DNA from: an uncultured SAR324 cluster bacterium
GTDB lineage: Bacteria; SAR324; NAC60-12
Assembly: GCA_902513935.1 (NCBI GenBank)
Contig: CABXOR010000039.1
Span: 1-18,623 of the forward strand
DNA length: 18,623 bases
Direction of reading: 5' to 3'
Positions 8,782 to 18,418 of the stretch are shown piece by piece. Numbering within the stretch: position 1 is the first letter of the stretch; each line of letters opens with the position of its first letter. The position numbers and the translations under genes are program-made. Under the pieces are notes generated by a model. That model did no database searches and was not told the origin of the DNA. It was given only the letters and a program-made list of their open reading frames with translations.

Positions 8782-8810
8782 TTTGCAGTAAAACTTTGTT
8801 GTGATAGAAT
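8782..8810 (+). promoter_or_regulatory. Probable sigma-70 promoter of the oxidoreductase gene
   Basis: TTTGCA (8782-8787) and TAGAAT (8805-8810) are separated by 17 bases, with a TG at 8802-8803 forming an extended -10. This predicts transcription starting near 8817 and an untranslated leader of about 95 bases before the ATG at 8911. The motif AAAACTTTGTT (8790-8800) fills the spacer. Confidence 0.45.
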
Positions 8811-8910
8811 GCACGTAATTAGCTCATGAGGAAAGTTTTCGTTTTCCGGTAGTGTCTTTACGGGTAAATTTTAGCAATTGAAATAGATAAAAAATACACC
8901 TGTTAAAGTA

Positions 8911-11900
8911 ATGTCTTTGATAGAAAAACGATCTGTGTCACTGATAGATAAGTACACACTGAAAAAAGGTTATGCTTTTATGACCGGAATTCAGGCTCTG
9001 GTGCGTTTGCCCTTAGTGCAGCGTGAACTGGATCTGAAAGCTGGACTTAACACTGCAGGTTATATCAGCGGTTATCGCGGTTCACCCCTGGGGGGATATG
9101 ATCAGCAACTGGAACTGAACACTAAACTTCTCAATGAATATCATGTAAAATTTCAGCCAGGTGTGAATGAGGATCTGGCCGCGACAGCGCTTTGGGGAAC
9201 GCAGCAGACGGAGTTGGGTGGAGAAGGGAAATATGATGGAATTTTTGGTATTTGGTACGGTAAGGGCCCCGGAGTTGACCGCTCAGGTGATGCGTTAAGA
9301 CATGCTAATTATGCTGGAACTTCAAAGTTTGGAGGGGTTTTGGCTCTAATGGGGGATGACCATACATGCGAATCTTCCACTACTTGTCATCAAAGTGAGT
9401 TAGCAATGGTAGACGCTATGATACCAATTCTTAATCCTTCTGGAGTTCAAGAAATAATAGACTATGGGATAATAGGTTGGAAGCTTTCCCGATATAGTGG
9501 ATGTTGGGTTGGTTTAAAGTGTGTTCATGATACAGTTGAATCAACTGCTTCAATAAATGTTGATCTTGATCGAATCAAAATTGAAACCCCAAATAATTTT
9601 AATTTACCCTCAGATGGTTTAAATATTCGTTTTCCTGACACACCACAAGCTCAGGAGAAAAGAATACACGAATACAAGATAGATGCAGTACGTGCATTTT
9701 GTAAGGCAAACAAACTGGATCGTGCGGTTTGGCAGGGTGGCAGCTCGAAAATAGGTATTGTTTCTGTTGGGAAATCATATCTTGATACTCAACTTGCTTT
9801 TGAAGAACTGGGAATTGACGAAATGGAAGCAGAGCGTCTGGGTGTGAGTCTTTACAAGGTCGCTATGCCCTGGCCACTTGAACCTAAAGGAATTTTTGAA
9901 TTTGCCAAAGGGCTGGATTTGATTATTGTAATTGAGGAAAAGCGGGCTCTAATTGAACCACAAATAAAAGAATTCCTTTACGATCTTTCCAACCGTCCAA
10001 AAGTGATAGGAAAAACAGATGAAACTGGAGAAGCATTGTTTCGAACTGCTGGAGCGCTTGATCCTAATCACATTGCCGCAACTATTGCTCTCCGAATTTT
10101 GTCTTTTCGGACAAATGAAAAGCTAAAAAAACGTCTGCAGGAAATGGAATCCCGCTTGGATTTATCTCTTTTACCGAAAGAATTAATGGTTAGACAGCCG
10201 TATTTTTGTTCCGGTTGTCCTCACAATACTTCAACTGTCGTTCCGAAAGGCAGCATTGCAATGGCAGGAATTGGCTGTCATTACATGGCACAGTGGATGG
10301 GCCGAGATACACTTGGATTCACTCATATGGGAGCAGAGGGAGCAAACTGGGTGGGGCAAGCACCGTTTAGCACACGCAAACATATTTTCCAAAATATTGG
10401 AGATGGTACTTATTTCCATTCCGGAACCATGGCCATCCGTGCAGCTGTATCTTCCGGAATAAACATTACCTACAAAATTTTGTTCAATGACGCAGTCGCC
10501 ATGACCGGCGGACAAGGTTTTGATGGACCGATGACTGTTCAGAGCATTATTCAACAGATGTATGCAGAAGGTGCAAAAAGGGTGGATGTAGTCAGTGATG
10601 AACCGGGAAAATTTACTCAAAGCTCCGGCATTCCGGCAAACGTAAAGGTTTACGACCGCAAGGATTTGGATATTCTGCAGAGAGAATTGCGTAAAATTGA
10701 AGGTGTGACGGTGCTGATTTACGAACAGGTTTGTGCTGCAGAAAAACGTCGGCGACGAAAACGTGGATTAATTCCTGACCCACCTCGCAGGATTTATATC
10801 AATGATGATGTTTGTGAAGGCTGCGGAGATTGCGGTCTTAAATCAAATTGTGTTTCAGTTTTACCTCTTGAGACTCAATTTGGCAGAAAACGTGTAATTG
10901 ATCAGTCAGCATGTAACAAGGATTACAGCTGTGTCAATGGTTTGTGTCCCAGTTTTGTGAGTGTCATTGGCGGAAAAATGAGGAAAAATGCTCCTTCTGC
11001 CAATATGGATGTTAAGTGGACCTCTTTGCCTGAACCAAAGATACCTGTAATTAAAGGCACGTATAACATAGTTTTGACAGGTGTGGGTGGAACCGGAATT
11101 TTAACGCTTGGGGCCTTGCTTGGAATGGCGGCACACCTTGAAAAAAAAGGTGTTGGTATCCTTGACATGATTGGATTGGCACAAAAAGGCGGTGCAGTTT
11201 TATCACATTTGCGTATAGGAAAAAGTCCGGAAGATATTCATTCACCAAGGATTGCTTCTCAAGGTGCGGATTTGGTGATAGGAGGAGATTTGGTGGTGAC
11301 AGGCGGACATAAAACTCTTTCAGTCATAAAATCCGGACATACAAAACTTGTGATAAACAGTTATGAAATGATTACCGGTGATTTTACCAAAAATGCGGAT
11401 ATGCTTTTCCCAAGTCTGAAAATCAAACAGGCAATTCAGCAAACAGTTGGAACAGACAATACCGAATTCCTTGATGCATCACGCATGGCAACTGCCTTGA
11501 TTGGTGATACTATTGCCACCAACATGTTTATGCTCGGCTTTGCTTTTCAACGAGGTTTAATTCCTTTGGAACGTAGTTCTATTGAACAGGCTATCGAAAT
11601 CAACGGCATGTCAGTAGAGAGTAACAAACAGTCTTTTTTATGGGGCAGAAGGACAGCTCATGATGGAAAACGTGTGCGGGAGTTGACGGCTTCGATCGTA
11701 GAAGGTTTTCTTCTTGAGGAACCTCCTGAAGGATTGGATGAACTAATACAGCATCGTGCAGACGTCTTGAATGCATACCAGAATAAAGCTTATGCCAAGC
11801 GTTATTTACAACTGGTGGAGCGTGTTCGCACCATTGAAACCGACCGTCTTCCAGGTAGTTTATCCTTGACTGAGGCCGTAGCACGATATTATTTTAAATT

Positions 11901-12408
11901 ACTTGCTTACAAGGATGAATATGAAGTAGCTCGTCTCTATACTAACGGAGATTTTATAAAAAAAATACGGGGCCGTTTTGAGGGAGACTTTCGGCTGAAG
12001 CTGCATTTAGCACCACCTTTGTTTTCTCATCGTGATTCACATACTGGGGAACCGATCAAATCTGCTTTTGGTTCATGGATTTTTCCTGTGCTGAAAATTA
12101 TGTCACGGTTTAAGTTCCTGCGCGGAACTGCTTTTGATCTATTTGGAAAAACAAAGGAACGTCGATTGGAGCGGGAGTTAATTCAGGAATATGAACAAAC
12201 AATTAAGGAACTTCTGCGTGGACTGACAAAGAAAAACCACAATATAGCGCTAGAAATAGCAGAAATACCGCAACAGATTCGTGGTTACGATATGGTGAAA
12301 CAGCGACATTTTGAAACCGCAAAGTCTACCGAAAAGAAATTACTAAGTCAATTCAGGGATTCTGCAAAAATCGTAGTAGGCTTGAAAAGTAGTGATCCGG
12401 TCAGTTAA
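8911..12408 (+). CDS. Fused indolepyruvate ferredoxin oxidoreductase (2-oxoacid oxidoreductase)
   Basis: A single-chain 2-oxoacid:ferredoxin oxidoreductase, 1165 residues, the size of proteobacterial IorA/IorB fusions. It converts aryl pyruvates (indolepyruvate, phenylpyruvate) and CoA to the arylacetyl-CoA, CO2 and a reduced carrier in aromatic amino acid breakdown. Order: a pyrimidine-binding domain (about 20-250, with SGYRGSPLGG and GVNEDLAATA); a linker; CSGCPH (C433, C436); and a thiamine-diphosphate domain with GDGTYF (497-502) and N526. A ferredoxin-like segment follows with cysteines at 635, 638, 641 and 647, then further cysteines at 668, 674 and 679 for Fe-S clusters. The gamma domain begins VLTGVGGTGILTLG (721 on), and a C-terminal conserved domain runs from about 900 to the end. 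The ATG fits the family N terminus although its ribosome site is weak. The gene stands alone, and no ferredoxin or ETF gene is nearby. Bases 9400-9660 are markedly AT-richer than the flanks. Confidence 0.95.
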   Translation: MSLIEKRSVSLIDKYTLKKGYAFMTGIQALVRLPLVQRELDLKAGLNTAGYISGYRGSPLGGYDQQLELNTKLLNEYHVKFQPGVNEDLAATALWGTQQTELGGEGKYDGIFGIWYGKGPGVDRSGDALRHANYAGTSKFGGVLALMGDDHTCESSTTCHQSELAMVDAMIPILNPSGVQEIIDYGIIGWKLSRYSGCWVGLKCVHDTVESTASINVDLDRIKIETPNNFNLPSDGLNIRFPDTPQAQEKRIHEYKIDAVRAFCKANKLDRAVWQGGSSKIGIVSVGKSYLDTQLAFEELGIDEMEAERLGVSLYKVAMPWPLEPKGIFEFAKGLDLIIVIEEKRALIEPQIKEFLYDLSNRPKVIGKTDETGEALFRTAGALDPNHIAATIALRILSFRTNEKLKKRLQEMESRLDLSLLPKELMVRQPYFCSGCPHNTSTVVPKGSIAMAGIGCHYMAQWMGRDTLGFTHMGAEGANWVGQAPFSTRKHIFQNIGDGTYFHSGTMAIRAAVSSGINITYKILFNDAVAMTGGQGFDGPMTVQSIIQQMYAEGAKRVDVVSDEPGKFTQSSGIPANVKVYDRKDLDILQRELRKIEGVTVLIYEQVCAAEKRRRRKRGLIPDPPRRIYINDDVCEGCGDCGLKSNCVSVLPLETQFGRKRVIDQSACNKDYSCVNGLCPSFVSVIGGKMRKNAPSANMDVKWTSLPEPKIPVIKGTYNIVLTGVGGTGILTLGALLGMAAHLEKKGVGILDMIGLAQKGGAVLSHLRIGKSPEDIHSPRIASQGADLVIGGDLVVTGGHKTLSVIKSGHTKLVINSYEMITGDFTKNADMLFPSLKIKQAIQQTVGTDNTEFLDASRMATALIGDTIATNMFMLGFAFQRGLIPLERSSIEQAIEINGMSVESNKQSFLWGRRTAHDGKRVRELTASIVEGFLLEEPPEGLDELIQHRADVLNAYQNKAYAKRYLQLVERVRTIETDRLPGSLSLTEAVARYYFKLLAYKDEYEVARLYTNGDFIKKIRGRFEGDFRLKLHLAPPLFSHRDSHTGEPIKSAFGSWIFPVLKIMSRFKFLRGTAFDLFGKTKERRLERELIQEYEQTIKELLRGLTKKNHNIALEIAEIPQQIRGYDMVKQRHFETAKSTEKKLLSQFRDSAKIVVGLKSSDPVS

Positions 12409-12475
12409 CTGCCGTCCATAATGCCTGGTAATCATACTCTACTACTGGGATTTTTTTTTGTTCACAGTTATACTG
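12409..12475. other. Convergent gap between oxidoreductase gene and glgP
   Basis: These 67 bases hold a run of nine T and a small palindrome, ACAGT-TAT-ACTGT. For plus-strand transcription the T-run precedes the palindrome, and for minus-strand transcription the palindrome is followed by A, so neither direction has a canonical intrinsic terminator. Confidence 0.5.
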
Positions 12476-14986
12476 TCAACGAACTTTTTTGCCTTGTAAT
12501 TCAACAGTAACGGCCTCAAGTCCCCAAATATCTTTTGCGTATTCAGCAATAGTACGATCACTGGAAAACTTACCTGATCCAGCTGTGTTCAAAATTGACA
12601 TTCTTGTCCAGGTTTTCTGATCTTTCCAGGTATCCATCACCTTCTGCCGGCATTCATCATAGCTCGCAAAATCTTCGAGCAGCATGTATTTATCCTCAAA
12701 AACCAGTGAGTTGTAGAGATCATTGTAAAGGTGTGGCTTGTCACGGTTAAAATATCCTGTGTTGATCATCGAAAGCGCTTCTCTCAATACTGGATTATTT
12801 TTATAGGAAACTCTGGGATTGTAGCCGGATTCTGCCAAAATACTAACTTCATCCGAACTTAAACCGAAAGTGAAAATATTTTCCCTGCCGACTTCTTCTG
12901 CAATCTCGATATTTGCACCATCCATGGTTCCCTGTATCAGGGCTCCATTTAAAATAAATTTCATATTCCCAGTACCTGAGGCTTCAGTCCCAGCAGTTGA
13001 AATGTGCTGAGAAATATCTGTTGCTGGAATTATTTTTTCTGCAACTGAGACATTATAATTTGGTACAAAAACAAGATTTAAACGCCCCTGCACTGCAGGA
13101 TCACTATTGATAACACGTGCCACATCGTTAGCTAAGTTTATGATGAGCTTTGCCATGTAATAACCTGGTGCTGCTTTACCGGCTAACAAAATTGTGCGTG
13201 GAGCGAAAGGAAGTTCCGGATGCTCCAGGATTTTGTTGTAAAGATAAATCACATGCAAAATATTCAGTAATTGCCGCTTGTATTCATGGATTCTCTTTAT
13301 CTGGACATCAAATAGTGATTCAGGATCAATTATTACTCCACTGGTCTGCTTAAGCCAATTTGCCAGTTGCTCCTTTTTTATGCGCTTGACTGAGCGCCAT
13401 GCTTCCTGGAATTCAGGATCATCGGCAAATGATTCCAGTTTCCTTAATTTCTGTAAATCCGTAATCCAGCCACCGCCAATTTTTTCTGAGATTAATTCAG
13501 ATAATTCCAGATTTGTGTTTCTCAGCCAAAGTCTGGGTGTAATACCGTTGGTTTTGTTTTGGAAACGTTCAGGAAACAGTTTGTAAAAATCTTTAAAAAC
13601 TGTAGTTTTCAGCAATTCTGTATGAAGCTCCGCTACACCGTTAATCGTGTGACTTCCAACAATTGAAAGATAAGGCATACGGATTTGTTTGTGATTATTT
13701 TCCTCAATAAAGGAAATTCTTTGTAATAAATCTGAGTCATCCGGATATTTTTCTTTCACACTTTCCAAAAATAAATCATTTATTTCATAAATAATTTCAA
13801 GGTGACGCGGCAGCAAACGTCCTATCAAATCAACAGACCAGCGCTCCAATGCTTCTGGAAGGATGGTGTGGTTGGTATAGGCGAAAACACTAGTGGTAAT
13901 AGCCCAGGCCTCATTCCATTCCAAACCTTCCTCATCCACAAAAATCCGCATCAATTCCGGAATTGCAATTGAGGGATGAGTGTCATTGAGCTGAATTGAA
14001 ACATGTTCCGGAAATTTATCAAAAGTTTCCGAATGCCTCTTGAAACGTAGAATGATGTCCTGCAGTGAAGCCGCAACAAAAAAATACTGCTGCTTAAGCC
14101 TCAATTCTTTTCCGGAAAATCCCTGATCGTTAGGATACAATACTTTTGAAATGGTACCGCTGCGCTGAGTTTCCTCAACCGCCTGAATATAGTCGCCGCT
14201 ATTAAATAATTGGAAATCAAAACTTTTTGAAGGTTTGGCTGACCATAGACGTAAATTATTAACTGTATGATTTCCAAATCCGGCAATGGGAACATCATAA
14301 GCCATTGCCAACACTTCTTCTGTTTCTACCCATTTCCGGGACAATTTTCCTTTTTCATTAGTGTATTTTTTTACACGACCAAAAAAATTGACAGGATAAA
14401 CCACTTCCCATCGAGGGATTTCCCAGGGGTATCCCTCTTCTAACCAGTTGTCCGGAGCTTCCACCTGTGCCCCATTTTTAAATTGCTGTTTGAATATTCC
14501 GAATTCATAGCGGATTCCATATCCATGTGCGGGCAGTTGCAAAGTCGCCATTGATTCCATAAAACAGGCAGCGAGCCGCCCAAGACCACCGTTGCCTAAA
14601 CCTGCATCATGTTCAAGCTCCTGCAGTTCTTCAAGATCATAACCGATTTTCCGGATTGCATCTTCTCCAGCCTGGCTGATGCCCAGGTTGAGCAAATTGT
14701 TATTTAAACTTCTGCCGATCAGATATTCCAGTGAAAAATAATTGACTTGTTTACATTTCTTTTTGTGGTAGGTTTGCTGTGTATCATTCCAGAATTCAAC
14801 CAGCCGATCCCGGACTGAGAGGGCGAAACTCCGGTAGACATCAAAATCTTCTGCAGTAAACCGATTTTTACATTGCGAGAATTCAAGATGATTTGCAATG
14901 GATTCGATCAACCCATCCCGGTCCATTGAACGGTACGTGGCAACCAATTCCCAAATATTCTCCATTTCTCTTCGCATCTGCGGCAT
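12476..14986 (-). CDS. glgP: Glycogen (alpha-glucan) phosphorylase
   Basis: A PLP-dependent GT35 enzyme that releases glucose-1-phosphate from glycogen ends by phosphorolysis in the cytoplasm. At 836 residues it has the standard length of the muscle and E. coli type family. Clear blocks are VNYFSLEYLIGRSL (81-94), GLGNGGLGRLAACFMES (129-145), IQLNDTHPSIAIPE (331-344), VFAYTNHTILPEALE (367-381), FDVQIKRIHEYKRQ (559-572), and the PLP-binding EASGTGNMKFILNGAL (668-683) with Schiff-base lysine K676. The ATG at 14986 has only a weak GAAAAG ahead; in-frame ATGs at codons 4 and 8 could also serve. It lies 56 bases downstream of glgB on the same strand, so the pair is probably one operon combining debranched-chain use with branching. 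The synthase and ADP-glucose genes (glgA, glgC) and a debranching enzyme are not in the window. Confidence 0.98.
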   Translation of the reverse strand: MPQMRREMENIWELVATYRSMDRDGLIESIANHLEFSQCKNRFTAEDFDVYRSFALSVRDRLVEFWNDTQQTYHKKKCKQVNYFSLEYLIGRSLNNNLLNLGISQAGEDAIRKIGYDLEELQELEHDAGLGNGGLGRLAACFMESMATLQLPAHGYGIRYEFGIFKQQFKNGAQVEAPDNWLEEGYPWEIPRWEVVYPVNFFGRVKKYTNEKGKLSRKWVETEEVLAMAYDVPIAGFGNHTVNNLRLWSAKPSKSFDFQLFNSGDYIQAVEETQRSGTISKVLYPNDQGFSGKELRLKQQYFFVAASLQDIILRFKRHSETFDKFPEHVSIQLNDTHPSIAIPELMRIFVDEEGLEWNEAWAITTSVFAYTNHTILPEALERWSVDLIGRLLPRHLEIIYEINDLFLESVKEKYPDDSDLLQRISFIEENNHKQIRMPYLSIVGSHTINGVAELHTELLKTTVFKDFYKLFPERFQNKTNGITPRLWLRNTNLELSELISEKIGGGWITDLQKLRKLESFADDPEFQEAWRSVKRIKKEQLANWLKQTSGVIIDPESLFDVQIKRIHEYKRQLLNILHVIYLYNKILEHPELPFAPRTILLAGKAAPGYYMAKLIINLANDVARVINSDPAVQGRLNLVFVPNYNVSVAEKIIPATDISQHISTAGTEASGTGNMKFILNGALIQGTMDGANIEIAEEVGRENIFTFGLSSDEVSILAESGYNPRVSYKNNPVLREALSMINTGYFNRDKPHLYNDLYNSLVFEDKYMLLEDFASYDECRQKVMDTWKDQKTWTRMSILNTAGSGKFSSDRTIAEYAKDIWGLEAVTVELQGKKVR

Positions 14987-15042
14987 TCTTTTCGGTTGTA
15001 TATATTTTGAGTATTAATTATGGTTTTCTGGCAGTCTGGGGA

Positions 15043-17274
15043 TTACATGCCTGCCATTTTCTCAAAAACCAAACATCCAAGCGGAGGTAAATTAACTGTG
15101 GTTCGGTGCGGTTGGCCTTGCCACATCTGGGGGCAAGTGATGATTTGCTGCTGTTGGTTGTATCCCGATCCGCCAAATTTAGGATCATCTGTGTCCAATA
15201 ATTTATTGTAATGACCAGATTCCGGAAATCCAGTCAAATAATCATCACGGGGTACTGGTGTGAAATTGAAAATAAAAACTAAATCTGGATCGGAGACTTC
15301 ATCTGCACTTCGACGGATGAACGATAAAACGCTGTTTCCCTCGTCATGATGATCAATCCATTGAAAGCCTGTCGAATCAAAATCATTGGTGAACAATGTA
15401 GGTTTACTGAGATAGAAATTATTAAGGGTCTGTACATATTCATGTAATTTTTGATGATCCGGAAATTGCGTTAAATGCCAATCTAAGCTCCGGTTTTCAT
15501 TCCACTCGTCCCTTTGTCCAAACTCTGTTCCCATGAATGTCAGCTGCTTTCCCGGATGTGCCATTTGAAAAGCGAGATACATTCGCAGTCCAGCAAAAAT
15601 TTGCCAATCGTCACCTGGCATTTTACCAAGCATTGAACGCTTTCCGTGAACCACTTCATCGTGAGAAAGCGCAAGTACGAAATTTTCGGTAAAGGCATAC
15701 ATCAATGAAAATGTGATCAAATGATGATCATTTTTTCGGTGCACCGGATCTTTTTCAATGTAGCGCAGAGTGTCATTCATCCAGCCCATGTTCCACTTTA
15801 GATTGAACCCTAACCCTCCACTATATGTGGGATGACTTACACCACCCCAGGCGGTTGATTCTTCTGCTATTGAGAGAATTCCAGGATGGTAATGAAACAG
15901 CGTTTCATTAAGCTGCTTCAAAAATTCTACAGCATCAATATTTTCACGACCACCTTGTCTATTTTTAACCCATTGCCCTTCCTTTCTATTGTAATCCAAA
16001 TACAGCATTGCGGCGACTGCGTCTACTCTTATGCCGTCAATATGATATTCGTCAAACCAAAATAAAGCATTACTAATCAGAAAGTTCCGAACTTCGTTAC
16101 GCTCATAATTAAAAATCAGCGTCCCCCATTCTTTGTGCTCACCCTTACGTGGATCTTCATGTTCATAAAGTGCAGTCCCGTCAAAACCTGCAAGTCCATG
16201 AGAGTCTTTAGGAAAATGCCCTGGAACCCAATCCAGAATCACGCCTAATCCGGATTTATGGCAGCGGTCCACAAATTCCATGAACTCATGTGGTGTACCA
16301 AAACGAGAAGTCGGCGCAAAATAACCGGTAACCTGATAACCCCATGAACCGTCTAAAGGATGCTCTGCTACAGGCATCAATTCAAGGTGCGTGTAGCCCA
16401 TTTCAACCGCGTATGGTATCAAGCGGTCAGCCAGTTCCGGGTAGGTCAACCAACGGTTGTCCTCCTCAGGAACCCTCTGCCAGGAACCTAAATGCACTTC
16501 GTAAACATTGATCGGCTGCCGGAGAGGATCTCGATTTTCTCGTTCTTCCAGCCATTTTTGGTCTTGCCATTGAAAACCGTTTAATTCTGTTACTACTGAA
16601 GCCGTTGAAGGACGCTGTTCTGCAGTAAAAGCAACGGGATCACTCTTTAATAAAATATCGTTTTGTCCGGTTTTAATTTCATACTTGTATAGCATTCCTG
16701 TAGCTACCTCAGGAATAAAGAGTTCCCAAATACCTGAGTCTCCAAAAATTTGCATGGGATGCTTTCGTCCGTCCCAATAATTGAAATCTCCAACAATACT
16801 CACACGCTTGGCGTTTGGTGCCCAGACAGCGAACAGTGTCCCTGGAACACCATCAATTTCTAGGGGATGTGCACCAAGTTTGTGGTAAAATCTATGATGA
16901 TTCCCTTCAGCAAAGAGAAGTTGATCGTATTCTGTAAGTTGTGTAGAGAAATAATATGGATCGAACCGAATATATTCATTTCCGTTTTTGTAGGAAATTT
17001 TCAAACGATAAGGCTTCAGTTCCGGGCGCGGAGGTATTTTTAGTTCAAATAAACCATCTGGGTGTATTCGTTTTAATGAGGTAGCATCAGCTTCCGTCTC
17101 GTTTTCCCAGAAAAGCGAAACATTTTTAGCCTCCGGTTCAAGAACACGTACAATCCAAACTTGCTGCTTATTTCCCTGACGGACTTCGTGAAAGCCGAGA
17201 ACGGAGCGTGGTTCATGGGAATCACAGTCTAAAATCAGCCTGATGGTATCTTTAGTTAAAGTGAGTCCTCCCAT
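15043..17274 (-). CDS. glgB: 1,4-alpha-glucan branching enzyme
   Basis: A GH13 enzyme that cuts an alpha-1,4 chain and re-attaches it by an alpha-1,6 bond, making glycogen branches. It has 743 residues, matching the long bacterial form with an extra N-terminal domain. Order: N1 module (about 10-110), CBM48 module (about 125-225, with FAVWAPNAKRVSIVGDFNYWDGR), and the catalytic barrel (about 255-630) with its C-terminal beta domain. Catalytic residues are visible: nucleophile D418 in GIRVDAVAAMLYLDY, acid/base E471 in IAEESTAWGG, and H538-D539 in LSHDEVVHGKRSM. Barrel motif ELMPVAEHPLDGSWGYQVTG (298-317) is also typical. There is no clear Shine-Dalgarno before the ATG. A GGGAGGA immediately follows it in codons 1-3, but no usable start lies a suitable distance beyond. 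It is first of the glgB-glgP pair and diverges from fcl. Confidence 0.98.
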   Translation of the reverse strand: MGGLTLTKDTIRLILDCDSHEPRSVLGFHEVRQGNKQQVWIVRVLEPEAKNVSLFWENETEADATSLKRIHPDGLFELKIPPRPELKPYRLKISYKNGNEYIRFDPYYFSTQLTEYDQLLFAEGNHHRFYHKLGAHPLEIDGVPGTLFAVWAPNAKRVSIVGDFNYWDGRKHPMQIFGDSGIWELFIPEVATGMLYKYEIKTGQNDILLKSDPVAFTAEQRPSTASVVTELNGFQWQDQKWLEERENRDPLRQPINVYEVHLGSWQRVPEEDNRWLTYPELADRLIPYAVEMGYTHLELMPVAEHPLDGSWGYQVTGYFAPTSRFGTPHEFMEFVDRCHKSGLGVILDWVPGHFPKDSHGLAGFDGTALYEHEDPRKGEHKEWGTLIFNYERNEVRNFLISNALFWFDEYHIDGIRVDAVAAMLYLDYNRKEGQWVKNRQGGRENIDAVEFLKQLNETLFHYHPGILSIAEESTAWGGVSHPTYSGGLGFNLKWNMGWMNDTLRYIEKDPVHRKNDHHLITFSLMYAFTENFVLALSHDEVVHGKRSMLGKMPGDDWQIFAGLRMYLAFQMAHPGKQLTFMGTEFGQRDEWNENRSLDWHLTQFPDHQKLHEYVQTLNNFYLSKPTLFTNDFDSTGFQWIDHHDEGNSVLSFIRRSADEVSDPDLVFIFNFTPVPRDDYLTGFPESGHYNKLLDTDDPKFGGSGYNQQQQIITCPQMWQGQPHRTTVNLPPLGCLVFEKMAGM

Positions 17275-17417
17275 TATTGATTTCTTGTGTAATGCTATTT
17301 TTTGTTTTAGATTATTCTCTTAGAAATGAAGTCTGTGGGCAAGTTTTTCTTAAAAGTGAAACTTTGTATAGTGATAGTTAGGAGCAAAAAAACAAATGTA
17401 TTATTTTTTAGTTAAAC

Positions 17418-17447
17418 TTGACCTGGCTTTTATCAACTTGTTATCAT
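17418..17447 (+). promoter_or_regulatory. Probable sigma-70 promoter of fcl
   Basis: TTGACC (17418-17423) and TATCAT (17442-17447), each five of six to consensus, are separated by 18 bases. Transcription would begin near 17454, giving a leader of about 30 bases before the GTG at 17483. This lies in the 208-base divergent gap between glgB and fcl; no equally good pair was found for glgB on the other strand. Confidence 0.5.
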
Positions 17448-17482
17448 GACGTTATTTATCAAAAAATAAATATAAAATCATT

Positions 17483-18418
17483 GTGAAAATTAATTCTCGC
17501 ATTTATGTTGCAGGACACCGCGGTCTGGTTGGCTCTGCAATTTTCAGGTTACTCAAAAAGAGAGGATTTGAAAATCTCATTACCCGCACTCATTCCGAAC
17601 TGGAACTGATGGATGCAGTGGCAGTTCAGAATTTTTTTGAAGAAAAAAAACCTGAATTTGTTTTTCTCGCAGCAGCAAAAGTAGGAGGTATTCACGCAAA
17701 CAATACTTACCCAGCTGATTTTATACGTGAAAATTTAGTCGTTCAAACGAATGTTATTCACGAATCATGGAGGAATGGTGTAGAAAAATTAATGTTTCTA
17801 GGCAGTTCATGCATCTATCCTAAACTAAGTCCTCAACCAATTAGGGAGGAGTCTTTACTGACGGGTGAATTGGAACCAACTAATGAAGCATATGCTCTTG
17901 CAAAAATTGCTGGTATCAAAACCTGTCAAAGTTACAATCAGCAGTACAGTACAAATTTTATTTCTGCAATGCCAACCAATCTTTATGGAATCAACGACAA
18001 CTTTCATCCGGAGAACTCACACGTCCTGCCGGCCTTGATACGGAGATTCCATGAAGCAAAACTCGCCAATGCAGAGTCGATCAGCATCTGGGGGACAGGA
18101 AATCCAAGGCGTGAATTTTTGCATTCAGATGATCTTGCAGATGCGGTTTTGTTCCTGATGGAAAATTATAATGATTCTGAAATAGTCAACGTCGGCTGCG
18201 CTGAAGATCAAACGATCAAGGTCCTTGCAGAAACGATCTGTGAAGTCGTTGGATATTCCGGATCCTTGGCATTTGACTCGACACGTCCGGATGGTACTCC
18301 GCAAAAGGTTCTGGATATTTCCAAAATCCGTGATCTGGGCTGGACACCAGAAATTCCTTTAAAAAAAGGAATTGAACAAGTTTATCAGTGGTATCTCTCC
18401 CAAGATATTTCATCTTGA
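17483..18418 (+). CDS. fcl: GDP-L-fucose synthase
   Basis: An NADPH-dependent epimerase/reductase of the short-chain dehydrogenase family. It turns GDP-4-keto-6-deoxy-D-mannose into GDP-L-fucose, a donor for O-antigen, capsule or exopolysaccharide. It has 311 residues, close to family length. The nucleotide-binding motif is GHRGLVG (G11, G14, G17). Catalytic residues agree with E. coli Fcl: S108 and C110 in GSSCIYP, Y137 and K141 in YALAK, and H180 in [10 protein letters not shown]. The later blocks [19 protein letters not shown] and the C-terminal [14 protein letters not shown] are also typical. Translation starts at GTG with no visible Shine-Dalgarno, chosen because the product then begins right at the Rossmann fold. 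The partner gene gmd (GDP-mannose dehydratase) is not in the window and may lie to the right. The gene is unrelated in function to the glycogen genes it diverges from. Confidence 0.96.
   Translation: MKINSRIYVAGHRGLVGSAIFRLLKKRGFENLITRTHSELELMDAVAVQNFFEEKKPEFVFLAAAKVGGIHANNTYPADFIRENLVVQTNVIHESWRNGVEKLMFLGSSCIYPKLSPQPIREESLLTGELEPTNEAYALAKIAGIKTCQSYNQQYSTNFISAMPTNLYGINDNFHPENSHVLPALIRRFHEAKLANAESISIWGTGNPRREFLHSDDLADAVLFLMENYNDSEIVNVGCAEDQTIKVLAETICEVVGYSGSLAFDSTRPDGTPQKVLDISKIRDLGWTPEIPLKKGIEQVYQWYLSQDISS

Noticed and set aside
10231..10620. 129-codon open frame on the minus strand inside the oxidoreductase gene
   Set aside because: Antisense to the thiamine-diphosphate domain with its conserved motifs; its Cys/His-rich translation is a by-product of the reverse complement.
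12455..12480. T-run and ACAGT/ACTGT palindrome as an intrinsic terminator between convergent genes
   Set aside because: The T-run is on the wrong side of the palindrome for plus-strand transcription, and A follows it on the minus strand.
15043..15211. Plus-strand frames (about 60 codons) at the end of glgB
   Set aside because: They are opposite the conserved C-terminal beta domain of the branching enzyme and have no start signals.
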